Shown here one piece after another: positions 6,114 to 6,308 of a DNA stretch of 6,308 nucleotides. Numbering within the stretch: the stretch's first letter is position 1; the number at the start of each line of letters is the position of its first letter. The position numbers were made by a program, and so were the translations under genes. The notes beneath the pieces were generated by a model. It had not been told where the DNA came from. It was given only the letters and a program-made list of their open reading frames with translations, and did no database searches. The stretch is from CAYMBL01 sp044225155. GTDB taxonomy: Bacteria; Planctomycetota; Phycisphaerae; UBA1845; Fen-1342. The DNA lies in contig JBGAJB010000210.1 of the NCBI GenBank assembly GCA_044225155.1, forward strand, positions 1-6,308, given 5' to 3'.

Positions 6114-6308
6114 CTAGCGGATGGCCAGAAAATTCGCAAGCAATTTCGGCCCTTCGAGCGTCAGAAAGCTCTCCGGGTGAAACTGCACGCCGAAGACGGG
6201 CAGCGAGTGGTGGCGGATGGCCATGATTTCGTCGGGGTCGTCGTCCGTAGTGGCGGAAACGAGGAAATCGGAGGGAACACGATCGCGCGGGATGATGAGC
6301 GAGTGATA
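6114..6308 (-). CDS. Glutamine amidotransferase, TrpG/PabA type, C-terminal part
   Basis: Only the last 64 residues are in the window; the gene continues past the right edge. The translation has the YHSL motif at its start, VSATTDDDPDEIMAIRH (17-33) and GVQFHPES (40-47), then a typical end, LEGPKLLANFL. His44 and Glu46 are the two triad members that work with a Cys located outside the window. The enzyme releases ammonia from glutamine for anthranilate synthase (tryptophan) or aminodeoxychorismate synthase (folate); in many bacteria one protein serves both, so I leave the symbol open. The reading frame is fixed by the motifs and by the TAG at 6114-6116. The lipoprotein gene follows after 10 bases on the same strand. 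Confidence 0.93.
   Translation of the reverse strand, partial: YHSLIIPRDRVPSDFLVSATTDDDPDEIMAIRHHSLPVFGVQFHPESFLTLEGPKLLANFLAIR

Noticed and set aside
5642..6226. 194-codon + strand frame opposite the lipoprotein and amidotransferase
   Set aside because: It overlaps two supported - strand genes, one with clear GATase motifs, and the translation is a typical Arg-rich shadow.

Overview
The window is a GC-rich bacterial chromosome fragment, most likely from a member of the Planctomycetota. The best clue is a small membrane protein ending in a zinc ribbon of the form CxxCxYDLRG...CPECG, a signature I associate with that phylum. Long spacers, a degenerate GC-rich palindromic repeat and an H1-like lysine-rich protein fit but do not prove this. 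No phage, transposon, CRISPR or RNA gene is visible.

Layout. Bases 1-382 hold no convincing gene; they carry one degenerate copy of the palindromic repeat. On the + strand, 383-2419 encodes a secreted GH127-like (DUF1680) glycosidase with an intact Zn-cysteine catalytic site. Bases 2420-3041 look non-coding apart from a small GC hairpin. Also on the + strand, 3042-3626 encodes the two-membrane-segment YDLRG zinc-ribbon protein. An 80-base spacer with the cleaner copy of the repeat separates it from a convergent block of four - strand genes.

Read in their own direction (right to left), the - strand genes are: the C-terminal end of a class I glutamine amidotransferase of the TrpG/PabA type (6114-6308, cut by the window edge); a lipoprotein of unknown function starting 10 bases after it (5417-6103); a 220-base spacer with a candidate promoter, a 12-bp palindrome and a leader hairpin; an H1-like protein with a lysine-rich first half and an acidic tail (4759-5196); and a type-2 orotidine 5'-phosphate decarboxylase, pyrF (3707-4645).

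How they relate. The amidotransferase and pyrF are housekeeping biosynthesis genes (tryptophan or folate, and pyrimidine). The lipoprotein is probably co-transcribed with the amidotransferase because of the tight spacing. The H1-like gene seems to have its own promoter and may read on into pyrF. The glycosidase stands alone, with no transporter, regulator or second carbohydrate enzyme beside it here. I see no clear new multi-gene system. The most unusual items are the sharply two-block H1-like protein and its structured leader, the divergent glycosidase active-site motif, and the dispersed repeat.
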